Shown here: in pieces, positions 1 through 5,380 of the stretch | Layout of the letters: every line of letters starts with the position of its first letter | How positions within the stretch are numbered: position 1 is the stretch's first letter | DNA from: an uncultured Chloroflexota bacterium | Lineage (GTDB): Bacteria; Chloroflexota; Dehalococcoidia; Lucifugimonadales; CAJWER01 | Direction of reading: 5' to 3' | NCBI GenBank assembly: GCA_913030785.1 | Contig: CAJWER010000210.1 | Span: forward strand, 1-5,380 | DNA length: 5,380 nucleotides | The notes under the pieces: model-generated | The model's input: the letters and a program-made list of their open reading frames with translations, nothing else | Databases searched by the model: none | Told to the model about the DNA's origin: nothing | Program-made: the position numbers and the translations under genes

Positions 1-417
1 GGCGTCGCCGATGAACTGCTCGACGTATCTACCATCGGGCGCGAAGAGCTGGACGCGGTTGTTGCCTGTGTCGGCGACGTAGATGTCACCGTCCAAGTCG
101 ACTGCGATGCCAGAGGGTCGCCGGAACTCCCCGATCCCGCTTCCTGAGCGGCCGAATTCGAGCACGAACTCGCCGTCGCCGGTGAACTTTTGGACACGAT
201 CGTTGCGCCAGTCGACGACGTAGACATCGCCTAACTCATCGACGTGTATGCCCCAGGGCATGTTGAACTGGCCAGGGCCACTACCGTGAGATCCCCAGAC
301 TTCGAGGAAGCGACCGTCCGCCGTGAATTTTTGAATGCGGTGGTTCATCGTGTCGACGACGTACAGGTTGCCCTCAGGGTCGAAGGCGATCCCTGATGGG
401 TGGTCTAACTGACCTTC
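1..417 (-). repeat. In-gene tandem repeat, 141-bp period (NHL blades)
   Basis: Three consecutive propeller blades are coded with an exact 141-bp (47-residue) period, starting at about 417, 276 and 135. On the plus strand the same 12-mer, gtcgacgacgta, occurs at 211-222 and 352-363, and with one change (gtcggcgacgta) at 70-81, each 141 bp apart. It codes the YVVD/YVAD core strand of each blade. The rest of each unit has diverged, so this is an old protein repeat rather than a recent DNA duplication. Confidence 0.8.
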
Positions 418-777
418 GTTGTGGCCGTGCTCACCCCAATGGCGTACATATTCCCCGTCCTGGGTGATAGTTGTGATCCGGTGCAGCGCCTCGTCGGAGA
501 TCACCAGGTTCTGGTCCCCGTCCAGGAGCATTGCAGCGGGCCACGTGAACTGGCCTTCGCCCGTGCCGAGGGAGCTGATGTCTCCCAGGTTTTCGTCGTC
601 CCAGGATAGTCGGGCGATCTTGACCACGCCTGTGTCGAGTCCCTCGTTCCTGCACAGGACGAAGACCCGCAGGTCCGCGGTGACCACGATATCGGCAGGC
701 TGGTCGACCACGCGACGCATGCCTATGGTCTTGAGGTAGGGGAAGCCTGCCCTCAGGATCGCGTGGGGTCTGGTCAT
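1..777 (-). CDS. NHL-repeat beta-propeller protein (3' end beyond window)
   Basis: The frame is open from an ATG at 777 to the left edge, giving 259 residues with no stop, so the C-terminus is missing. I translated it by hand. After a divergent N-terminal part (residues 1-70), which looks like one degenerate blade, come four NHL-type repeats at about residues 72-110, 121-157, 168-204 and 215-251. Each follows the pattern G-Q/E-F/L, P-x-G-I, D-x-x-G-x-(L/I/V)-Y-V-x-D, N-x-R-(V/I)-Q-x-F, D-G. Examples are NLYVVDTMNHRIQKF at 137-151 and DIYVADTGNNRVQLF at 231-245. NHL repeats build beta-propellers that act as binding scaffolds, or as lyase/lactonase-like enzymes in some families; no catalytic residues can be assigned here. 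There is no signal peptide or membrane segment at the N-terminus (MTRPHAILRAGFPYLK), so it is probably cytoplasmic. A good ribosome-binding site supports the ATG. It lies 65 bp downstream of the DUF1501 gene on the same strand and may be its operon partner. Confidence 0.9.
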   Translation of the reverse strand, partial: MTRPHAILRAGFPYLKTIGMRRVVDQPADIVVTADLRVFVLCRNEGLDTGVVKIARLSWDDENLGDISSLGTGEGQFTWPAAMLLDGDQNLVISDEALHRITTITQDGEYVRHWGEHGHNEGQLDHPSGIAFDPEGNLYVVDTMNHRIQKFTADGRFLEVWGSHGSGPGQFNMPWGIHVDELGDVYVVDWRNDRVQKFTGDGEFVLEFGRSGSGIGEFRRPSGIAVDLDGDIYVADTGNNRVQLFAPDGRYVEQFIGDA

Positions 778-783
778 GTTTTG

Positions 784-788
784 CCTCC
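784..788 (-). promoter_or_regulatory. Ribosome-binding site for the NHL gene
   Basis: The minus strand reads GGAGG followed by six bases (caaaac) and then ATG. This is a strong, well-spaced Shine-Dalgarno site that fixes the start at 777. Confidence 0.8.
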
Positions 789-810
789 GGGAAGTCAGTC
801 TCGCCTCGGT

Positions 811-840
811 CCTCTCCTTATCCAGGGAGAGGAGAGGGAG
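811..840. repeat. Short purine/pyrimidine palindrome in 65-bp gap
   Basis: CCTCTCC (811-817) and GGAGAGG (826-832) form a perfect 7-bp inverted repeat around an 8-base loop, followed by a purine tract to 840. It sits between the DUF1501 stop and the NHL ribosome-binding site. In the transcript it would form a hairpin, but no U-run follows, so a classical terminator is unlikely. It resembles the element at 2124-2154 over about 30 bases, roughly three quarters identical by eye with small gaps. Confidence 0.5.
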
Positions 841-842
841 TT

Positions 843-1991
843 TCAGTTGCGGAATGGGTGGACCTGCTCGAAGCCGCCTCCGACGATGTTGGCGGCGTCG
901 ATTTGGAGCCACTGCTCCAGGAGAGTTGCGTAGATGCCTCGGAAGTCGATGGTGTGTTTCAGGTCCTCGCCGTTCTCCCACTGGGCCTGGTCCAGCGATG
1001 GGTACTCGGCGTAGAGTCCGCCCTTTACGCGTGGGCCTATGATGAAAGCACCTCCGCCGGAGCCGTGGTCGGTGCCGCTGGCGTTGTCTTTGATGCGACG
1101 CCCGAACTCGGTGAATACGAGCATCGTGACTTCGTCGCCAGTGTCGTGGTCCTTGAGGTCCTGGAAAAAGTCCATGATTGCGCCGGAGAGGTCGCGGAGC
1201 AATCCAGGATGGGTCGGCACCTCGTTGGAGTGGGTGTCGTAGCCTCCGTGGCTCGTGTAGAAGATGCGGGTTCCGAGGTCGGCCAGGTGGACCCTCGCTA
1301 CGTCGCGCAGGTTCTGGGCGATGGGGTTGGCGGCGTACTCTACAGTGGACTGGTAGGATGCCGGCGCGGTTTTTAGGACATCTGCGCCCTTCAGTACGTC
1401 CAGTCCGGTTCTGGCGAGGTATTCGGCCACTGGTCCGGCGCCTACTGCGGGCGCGTACATGCTTTTGAAGATGTTGAGGGCCTGGTCTCGCTGGGTCCGT
1501 CCATCTATTCCGGTCATTAGCCCGTAGTTCTCCAGGTTTCCTACAGACGTGATCGGTACTCCGGGCACTGCCAGCGCCCTGGGCAAGCCCCTGCCGAGGT
1601 TAACGGTTGTCAGCACGTTGTTTTGGTCGGAGTCTAGCTCGCGGGTGACCTTGCCGAGCCACCCTTCGGTCCCGACTTCTACTGGCTCACATGTATGCCA
1701 GATGTCCATGGCCCGGAAGTGAGAGCGGCTGGAGTTGGGGTAGCCGATCCCTTGGATTATGGCTACGCTGCCGTCGTCGAACATCTCCTTGAGGGGGGCG
1801 GCGCTGGGGTGGAATGCGAGCGTGTCGTTGATGGGTAACACCTGGTCTTGGGGGATGCCCACCGTCGGACGGTTGTCGTGGTAGACGCCGGCTGTGTAGG
1901 GGATGATGGTGTTCATGAAGTCGTTGCCGCCGGATAGCTGGACGACCACGAGTACGGGGGGCTTTTTGGGGGTCATGTCGTTGCCGGCCAT
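843..1991 (-). CDS. DUF1501 family protein
   Basis: This complete gene of 382 residues is close to the usual length for the mature DUF1501 domain (PF07394). Family motifs run in order: VVVQLSGGND at 15-24, GYPNSSRSHFRAMDIW at 83-98, GGYDTHSNE at 249-257, TEFGRR at 294-299, GTDHGSGGG at 306-314, GLYAEYPSL at 325-333 and DFRGIYATLLEQWL at 349-362. DUF1501 belongs to the alkaline-phosphatase/sulfatase-like clan. The conserved D24, D252/H254 and D308/H309 are plausible metal-site residues by analogy, which is inference; no substrate is known. Many relatives begin with a twin-arginine signal, but here the domain starts about ten residues after the initiator (MAGNDMTPKKPP), with no RR motif and no hydrophobic leader. 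It is therefore predicted cytoplasmic. The start at 1991 is preferred over the in-frame ATG at 1976 because of its well-spaced ribosome-binding site. DUF1800 lies 292 bp upstream and the NHL gene 65 bp downstream. Confidence 0.95.
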   Translation of the reverse strand: MAGNDMTPKKPPVLVVVQLSGGNDFMNTIIPYTAGVYHDNRPTVGIPQDQVLPINDTLAFHPSAAPLKEMFDDGSVAIIQGIGYPNSSRSHFRAMDIWHTCEPVEVGTEGWLGKVTRELDSDQNNVLTTVNLGRGLPRALAVPGVPITSVGNLENYGLMTGIDGRTQRDQALNIFKSMYAPAVGAGPVAEYLARTGLDVLKGADVLKTAPASYQSTVEYAANPIAQNLRDVARVHLADLGTRIFYTSHGGYDTHSNEVPTHPGLLRDLSGAIMDFFQDLKDHDTGDEVTMLVFTEFGRRIKDNASGTDHGSGGGAFIIGPRVKGGLYAEYPSLDQAQWENGEDLKHTIDFRGIYATLLEQWLQIDAANIVGGGFEQVHPFRN

Positions 1992-1999
1992 GTGATCGA

Positions 2000-2005
2000 C
2001 CTCCC
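2000..2005 (-). promoter_or_regulatory. Ribosome-binding site for DUF1501
   Basis: The minus strand reads GGGAGG, eight bases before the ATG at 1991. The alternative ATG at 1976 would be 23 bases away, so this site decides the start. Confidence 0.75.
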
Positions 2006-2123
2006 GGGTCTTGCGGCTTCGATTCCTACGTTACAGTTTTTGCGGGACGGAGTGCCTGTGCCTTTGTTTACGACCTCTTTGGCGTGGGCTGGGCTCTGTC
2101 GCGCCCAATCGACCATCCCCCGG

Positions 2124-2154
2124 CCTCTTCCTTTCCAGGAAGGGGGGAAGGGAG
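2124..2154. repeat. Purine/pyrimidine palindrome, related to 811-840
   Basis: CTTCC (2127-2131) and GGAAG (2138-2142) pair around TTTCCA. Flanking pyrimidines on one side and a G/A tract on the other allow a longer imperfect stem. It lines up with 811-840: both start CCTCT, share CCTT and TCCAGG, and end AGGGAG. It is probably a copy of a small dispersed intergenic repeat. Confidence 0.45.
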
Positions 2155-2159
2155 ATAAG

Positions 2160-2180
2160 AACTGGGGGACACCCCCAGTT
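2160..2180. repeat. Perfect 9-bp stem hairpin
   Basis: AACTGGGGG (2160-2168) and CCCCCAGTT (2172-2180) are exact reverse complements around a 3-base loop, a very stable structure in DNA or RNA. In the direction of transcription it is followed by a C/T-rich stretch (cttatctccctt) rather than a run of U. It could slow polymerase, protect the upstream mRNA end or be part of a mobile palindromic repeat. A standard intrinsic terminator is not supported. Confidence 0.7.
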
Positions 2181-2190
2181 CCCCCGGCAA

Positions 2191-2205
2191 AGGGGCTGTG
2201 CCCCT
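2191..2205. repeat. 6-bp stem GC hairpin next to the 9-bp one
   Basis: AGGGGC (2191-2196) and GCCCCT (2200-2205) are exact reverse complements with a TGT loop. It lies only 10 bases from the 9-bp hairpin, so the two probably belong to one repeat unit. Read from DUF1800 toward DUF1501, this stem comes first. Confidence 0.55.
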
Positions 2206-2283
2206 CTGCACACGCCAAACATTGGCCGAATACTCCGACTAGCGCGCCAGGCCAAGTCCGCGTCAGATCCTAACTTGTTAGCC

Positions 2284-3675
2284 CTAGCCGAACTGGTATT
2301 CGAGGGACGAGACGATTAGCTGGACAATGCGGACTGTTCGGTCTGCACTTTGTTGTTTTTGTTCTGGGGTGCCGAACTGTAGGTCGCCATCGGTCTCGGC
2401 GTGGACCATGAGTGCAGCACGTGTTTCGGCGCCAATCGCGACGGGGCCTACGAGGTCCAGGGTTCGATCGACGAAGTCTTTGGGTTGCAGCGGTGCTCCG
2501 CCGTTTTCCATGCGCTTGATGATATCGGCGATCCCGGGCTTGGAGGCGTCTCCAACCTGGTTGACGGCGAAGTTGACGCGTTCGTTCAGGGTGCCGCCGT
2601 CGATCCATTCCTTGCCGGTATGCCACCCCTCGACCGTCGGGGGGTTCATGAGCTGCTGTCCCATTAGTCCGGTGGCGGCGGAGTAGGCCCCGATGCCTGG
2701 AGCCGGGGTCTGATAGGCGTCTACGAGTTTTAGTATGCCCGTGACCAGCTCTGCCGGGCTCTTTACGTGTTTGAATTTTGCATCCTGGAAGAAGTCCGAT
2801 TTGAACAGGACATAAAGCACCGAGCGGATGTCACCGTTGGACTCGAAATATGCCGCCGTAAGCGCATCTATGGCCGCCGGGTCGCCTGGCGGCTCGATTT
2901 GCCAGGCGGGGACCTGTGGTTCGTCGGCTACGAAGAAGTTGTAGAGGTGACGGCAAATGAATTTGGCCGTTGCCGGCTGCTTAACGATGATGTCGACGAT
3001 GTCCTGGCCGTTCCAGGGTCCAGTTTGACCGAGAAATGTCTTGACGCTGTCGTCATGCTGACCTGGATCGAACAGGAACGTGGCGTCGTAGTGGCCGTGG
3101 GGATACAGGGGTATAGGCTGCTCGAAGGTCCAGCCGGTAAAGGCCCGGGCGGCCATCTTGATGTCGTCTTCGGAGTAGTTGCCGACCCCCATCGAGAAGA
3201 GTTCCAACAGTTCACGCCCGTAATTCTCGTTGGGCTCGCCGTTGAAGTTCTCGTTGTTGTCGAGCCAGAAGATCATCGCGGGGTCCTTGGAAAGCTCGAC
3301 GAGGATGGTCCGCAGGTCTCCCAGGCCGACGCGCCTGAACATCTCAAGTTGCCTGTTCAGCGTGGGGATGTGCTCGCTCTTAAAGAAGGCTGTCGCGAAC
3401 ACGTGGTGCCAGAAGAGCGCGATTTTCTCCTCCAGCGGGTGGGGGGAGCTGGTCATCCGGTAGATCCAGAAGGATGCCATTCCCGTCGTCGCGTCCCAGC
3501 CGTAGTAGCGTTCTATCAGGTCCTCGTCGTCGCGGGGTGTCGCTTCAGGATGGAGCAATTCGTCGACGATATCGGAGTAGTTGCGGGAGGCAAGTTCTTC
3601 GAGCGTGGAGCGGGTGGCGCTGAATCCGGCGCGGCGCATTAGGTGGGCGGCCAAGGCCAGGTCCGTCTTGGGCAT
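2284..3675 (-). CDS. DUF1800 family protein
   Basis: This complete gene of 463 residues has the normal size for the mainly helical DUF1800 family (PF08811), whose function is unknown and which is usually coded beside DUF1501. Motifs in order: HLMRRAGF at 11-18, EEKIALFWHHVFAT at 82-95, DPAMIFWLDN at 131-140, NENYGRELLELFSMGVGNY at 149-167, AARAFTGWTF at 175-184, KFICRHLYNFFV at 238-249, VKSPAELVTG at 304-313 and LMNPPTVEGW at 342-351; the protein ends SSLEYQFG. The frame can be read back to a TTG at 3765, but the ATG at 3675 has an excellent ribosome-binding site and starts right at the family domain, so I use it. No signal peptide or membrane helix is seen with either start. DUF1800 and DUF1501 are thought to act together, which is an inference from their constant pairing. 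The oxidase gene ends 117 bp upstream. Confidence 0.95.
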   Translation of the reverse strand: MPKTDLALAAHLMRRAGFSATRSTLEELASRNYSDIVDELLHPEATPRDDEDLIERYYGWDATTGMASFWIYRMTSSPHPLEEKIALFWHHVFATAFFKSEHIPTLNRQLEMFRRVGLGDLRTILVELSKDPAMIFWLDNNENFNGEPNENYGRELLELFSMGVGNYSEDDIKMAARAFTGWTFEQPIPLYPHGHYDATFLFDPGQHDDSVKTFLGQTGPWNGQDIVDIIVKQPATAKFICRHLYNFFVADEPQVPAWQIEPPGDPAAIDALTAAYFESNGDIRSVLYVLFKSDFFQDAKFKHVKSPAELVTGILKLVDAYQTPAPGIGAYSAATGLMGQQLMNPPTVEGWHTGKEWIDGGTLNERVNFAVNQVGDASKPGIADIIKRMENGGAPLQPKDFVDRTLDLVGPVAIGAETRAALMVHAETDGDLQFGTPEQKQQSADRTVRIVQLIVSSLEYQFG

Positions 3676-3682
3676 GGGCGCG

Positions 3683-3689
3683 CTCCTTT
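3683..3689 (-). promoter_or_regulatory. Ribosome-binding site for DUF1800
   Basis: The minus strand reads AAAGGAG, seven bases before the ATG at 3675. The upstream candidates (TTG at 3765, ATG at 3738) have no comparable site, so this decides the start. Confidence 0.8.
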
Positions 3690-3792
3690 GTGACAGCCAG
3701 CGTGCCGGAAATCCGAACCGGCGGCGCTTGTGGCGCATTTTACCCCACGAACCGGGCGTAGACAACGGATGGCGTCAGAGGCGGGTCTTGAA

Positions 3793-4902
3793 CTAGCGCT
3801 GCAAGCGCTGCGGAGATAACGGTTTGATCGGCAGGGCGGTCTTTCCCGACATGACCAGGTCGGCGACGGCACGGCCCATAATCGGCCCGAACAGAATGCC
3901 CTTTTTCTCTGCGCCGGTCGCTAGGTAGGCACCCGCTACCCCGGAGAGAGGACCAACTATGGGCTGGCGGTCGAGGGTGACGGGCCTGAGGCAGGCTGTC
4001 TGTCGCACGATTTTCAGTTCTGCTAACGACGGAACCATCTTTACGGCGCGAGCCATGAGCGTGTCCCGGGCGGCCTGGGTTAGAGTGACGTCCCAGCCCG
4101 CTTCCTCCTCCGTAGATGCAATCCATACCAGTCCGTCGGCCTTTTGGGCAACCTGTCCCGGGCCTGCCATGTGGTAGCGGAACGGCTCGGTTGGGGCCTC
4201 GAGATGAAGGATTTGCCCCTTCAGAGGCGCGACGGGGAGCGCTGGCTCTACGCCGGTCAGGGCCTGCCCGGACCATGGTCCGAGGGCGATCACGACGGCG
4301 TCGCAGGCGAGGGTCTGATCGTTGACGCGGACGCCAGTTACTTGGCCTCCGTCGCTTTCGATGCCGTTCGCCTCGCCGTTGATAAGGGTCGCCCCGAGGG
4401 TCTCGGCGGACTGCAGGAGCGCCAGGGTTAGGCGGTAGCTGTCCAATATCCAGATGTGGCGCAACAGTACCGCTCCCGCGACCAGGTTCGAGATACGAGG
4501 GTCAAGTTTGCATACCTGGCCTGGATCCAGCCACTCGGCGGAGAACCCGTCGGAAGCGTTCCAGCGAGCCATGTCTACCCGCGCCTGGCGCAGTTCGTCG
4601 TCGGTGAAGCAAAGTTGTAGGTGCGGCAGCTCGCGGGTCTGCAGGTCGACCCCGGAGGCCTGCTCGATCTCAGGCCATAGATCCTTGTGCATTTGAAAGG
4701 TCTGCTCTGCAAGGGGCGCCATTGGTCCGGGAATTCCTGTGCCCATGAGGGGGTTTAGGAGGCCGACGGCGAAGCCCGATGCACCCGAGCCGACGGCCTC
4801 TCGCTCTATGATGGTGACATTTGCGCCGTCGCGTGCCAGGTAGTATGCGGCGGCACAGCCCACCACGCCTGCGCCTAGTACGACGACCTCTTTTTGTTGC
4901 AT
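3793..4902 (-). CDS. FAD-dependent oxidoreductase, glycine/D-amino-acid oxidase (DAO) family
   Basis: This complete gene of 369 residues matches the usual length of ThiO-like DAO enzymes (PF01266). The N-terminal Rossmann motif VVVLGAGVVG (6-15) binds the FAD pyrophosphate, and E33 in VTIIERE (29-35) should hold the adenosine ribose. Other family marks are ASGFAVGLLNPL at 41-52, ALGPWSG at 206-212 (second FAD contact), PLKGQILHL at 226-234, LRPVTLDRQPIVGP at 305-318 and the C-terminal FAD loop GAEKKGILFGPIMG at 330-343. The enzyme should oxidise an amine or amino acid at the alpha carbon, passing electrons to oxygen or another acceptor; the substrate is not known. R306 fits the carboxylate-binding arginine of glycine oxidase. 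No thiG, thiS or other thiamine gene is nearby, so a ThiO role is not supported. The frame extends to a TTG at 4947, but the ATG at 4902 lies just before the Rossmann strand and has a ribosome-binding site. No signal peptide is present. Confidence 0.93.
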   Translation of the reverse strand: MQQKEVVVLGAGVVGCAAAYYLARDGANVTIIEREAVGSGASGFAVGLLNPLMGTGIPGPMAPLAEQTFQMHKDLWPEIEQASGVDLQTRELPHLQLCFTDDELRQARVDMARWNASDGFSAEWLDPGQVCKLDPRISNLVAGAVLLRHIWILDSYRLTLALLQSAETLGATLINGEANGIESDGGQVTGVRVNDQTLACDAVVIALGPWSGQALTGVEPALPVAPLKGQILHLEAPTEPFRYHMAGPGQVAQKADGLVWIASTEEEAGWDVTLTQAARDTLMARAVKMVPSLAELKIVRQTACLRPVTLDRQPIVGPLSGVAGAYLATGAEKKGILFGPIMGRAVADLVMSGKTALPIKPLSPQRLQR

Positions 4903-4905
4903 GGT

Positions 4906-4911
4906 TCCTTT
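4906..4911 (-). promoter_or_regulatory. Probable ribosome-binding site for the oxidase
   Basis: The minus strand reads AAAGGA, three bases (acc) before the ATG at 4902. The spacing is shorter than ideal, but there is no better site upstream of the TTG at 4947. Confidence 0.5.
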
Positions 4912-4983
4912 GTTCCAGTTGACGCGAATGTGTTGTGAGGGTTTCAAGAGGGCGGGTCACAGACTCGCCGCTACGTATGAAAA

Positions 4984-5380
4984 TTATTCGTTGTCGTGCT
5001 CGTCGGATTGTTGGTCTGGCGTTTGTCTCGGGCGACGCCTGATGAGGGCGCTCAGGATGGCGCTGGTTAGGCTGATGATGGCGGCTCCCCAGAGTGCAGG
5101 CCAGAACCATTCGACGCTCACGTCGAGGTCTAGCCAGCCTGCGATTGCGGCTGTCAGGACGAGCATCGCCGCATTGATTATCAGCGCGAAGATTCCCAGG
5201 GTGAGGCACGAGAGCGGGCATCCCAACAGGTGGACTACCGGCTTGATGGACGCGTTGACCACTCCAAAGATGATGGCCGTTATTGCCAGAGAGCCGACGC
5301 CTTCTATCTCGATGCCGCCTACCACACGGGCCGCAACCCACAGTGCGGCAGCATTCACAAGAATGCGGACTGCCGTGTCG
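4984..5380 (-). CDS. Phage-holin-4/YvlD-family membrane protein (5' end beyond window)
   Basis: The frame runs from a TAA at 4984-4986 to the right edge without a stop, giving at least 132 codons including the stop. A GTG at 5358 could be read as a start, but it has no ribosome-binding site and falls inside the first membrane helix. The upstream codons (DTAVRIL, before VNAAALWVAARVVGGI) match the usual family opening R-x-L-x-N-A-x-A-L-W. The true start is therefore probably a few codons outside the window. Counting from that GTG, four hydrophobic segments lie at about 1-16, 22-42, 47-75 and 82-105, followed by a charged tail (RRRPRQTPDQQSDEHDNE). GVVNASIKPVV (32-42) and LGIFALIINAAML (54-66) are typical of PF04020. 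Despite the family name, these are mostly chromosomal inner-membrane proteins of unknown function, and no phage genes are nearby. The oxidase start lies 81 bp downstream. Confidence 0.88.
   Translation of the reverse strand, partial: DTAVRILVNAAALWVAARVVGGIEIEGVGSLAITAIIFGVVNASIKPVVHLLGCPLSCLTLGIFALIINAAMLVLTAAIAGWLDLDVSVEWFWPALWGAAIISLTSAILSALIRRRPRQTPDQQSDEHDNE

Larger units (their letters stand above)
1992..2283. other. 292-bp intergenic region with hairpin cluster
   Basis: No convincing gene lies here. The short frames crossing it in both directions have no family signature and run through the hairpins. The middle (2124-2205) is a dense set of G/C-rich inverted repeats, listed separately. 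The part nearest DUF1501 (1992-2120) should hold the leader and any promoter for that gene, but I could not assign convincing -35/-10 boxes. The part just after the DUF1800 stop has a tiny ctaacttgttag palindrome (2270-2281) without a U-run, and a 6-bp inverted pair, TTGGCC (2222-2227) and GGCCAA (2250-2255). No classical terminator is visible. Confidence 0.6.

Noticed and set aside
858..1376. 172-residue open frame on the plus strand opposite DUF1501
   Set aside because: It is antisense to the motif-rich DUF1501 gene, and its low-complexity Val/Gly/Glu composition is that of a codon shadow.
1992..2319. Small plus- and minus-strand frames in the DUF1800-DUF1501 gap
   Set aside because: They cross the palindromic repeats, have no family signature, and several overlap the ends of real genes; their composition is explained by the repeats.
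2767..3642. 291-residue open frame on the plus strand opposite DUF1800
   Set aside because: It lies fully antisense to a strongly recognised DUF1800 gene, has no family motif and no good ribosome-binding site. Long antisense frames are expected opposite GC-rich coding sequence.
3795..3809. AGCGCT repeated around a 3-base spacer at the end of the oxidase gene
   Set aside because: The pair can form a hairpin, but it codes the last residues and stop of the oxidase and is followed by TTCAAGACC rather than a U-run, so there is no good case for a terminator.
3740..4276. 178-residue minus-strand frame overlapping the oxidase
   Set aside because: It overlaps the C-terminal half of the oxidase in another frame and is Arg/Pro/Gly/Ser-rich without any domain; it is a frame shadow, not a gene fusion or frameshift.
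4951..4969. Possible terminator after the membrane-protein gene
   Set aside because: GGCGGGT and ACTCGCC nearly pair around a 5-base loop, but in the minus-strand transcript one pair becomes an A-C mismatch and no U-run follows.
4984..5380. Prophage or lysis module suggested by the holin family name
   Set aside because: PF04020 proteins are mostly chromosomal membrane proteins, and no endolysin, phage structural gene, integrase or attachment site is present.

Overview
The window is GC-rich bacterial DNA. Its five protein genes are all on the minus strand, so transcription runs from high to low coordinates. Both end genes are cut by the window edges. In transcription order they are: (1) a small multi-pass membrane protein of the phage-holin-4/YvlD family, whose start lies beyond the right edge; (2) a complete FAD-dependent oxidoreductase of the glycine/D-amino-acid oxidase (DAO) fold; (3) a complete DUF1800 protein; (4) a complete DUF1501 protein; (5) an NHL-repeat beta-propeller protein, whose C-terminus lies beyond the left edge. 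No tRNA, rRNA, CRISPR array, transposase or phage structural gene was seen.

The core of the window is the DUF1800-DUF1501 pair, a conserved bacterial gene pair of unknown biochemical role, followed by the NHL propeller 65 bp downstream. DUF1501 belongs to the alkaline-phosphatase/sulfatase-like clan. Many of its members carry a Tat signal, but neither protein of this pair shows an export signal. Same-strand order and a strong ribosome-binding site before each of the three genes suggest co-expression. A 292-bp gap rich in G/C hairpins, however, separates DUF1800 from DUF1501. The oxidase and the membrane protein lie upstream and have no obvious pathway link to the pair.

Gene spacings are 81 bp (membrane protein to oxidase), 117 bp (oxidase to DUF1800), 292 bp (DUF1800 to DUF1501) and 65 bp (DUF1501 to NHL). 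The 292-bp gap holds a compact cluster of inverted repeats. One element of it resembles a second short purine/pyrimidine-rich palindrome in the 65-bp gap, which suggests a dispersed intergenic repeat family in this genome.

Taxonomy can only be inferred. The gene content (DUF1800/DUF1501, a cytoplasmic-looking NHL propeller, a DAO-family oxidase) and the intergenic palindromes fit an uncultured Chloroflexota lineage such as Dehalococcoidia/SAR202. There is no marker gene here to prove this. I see no clearly new defence, mobile or biosynthetic system. The points most worth following are the unexported DUF1800/DUF1501/NHL module and the intergenic hairpin repeats.
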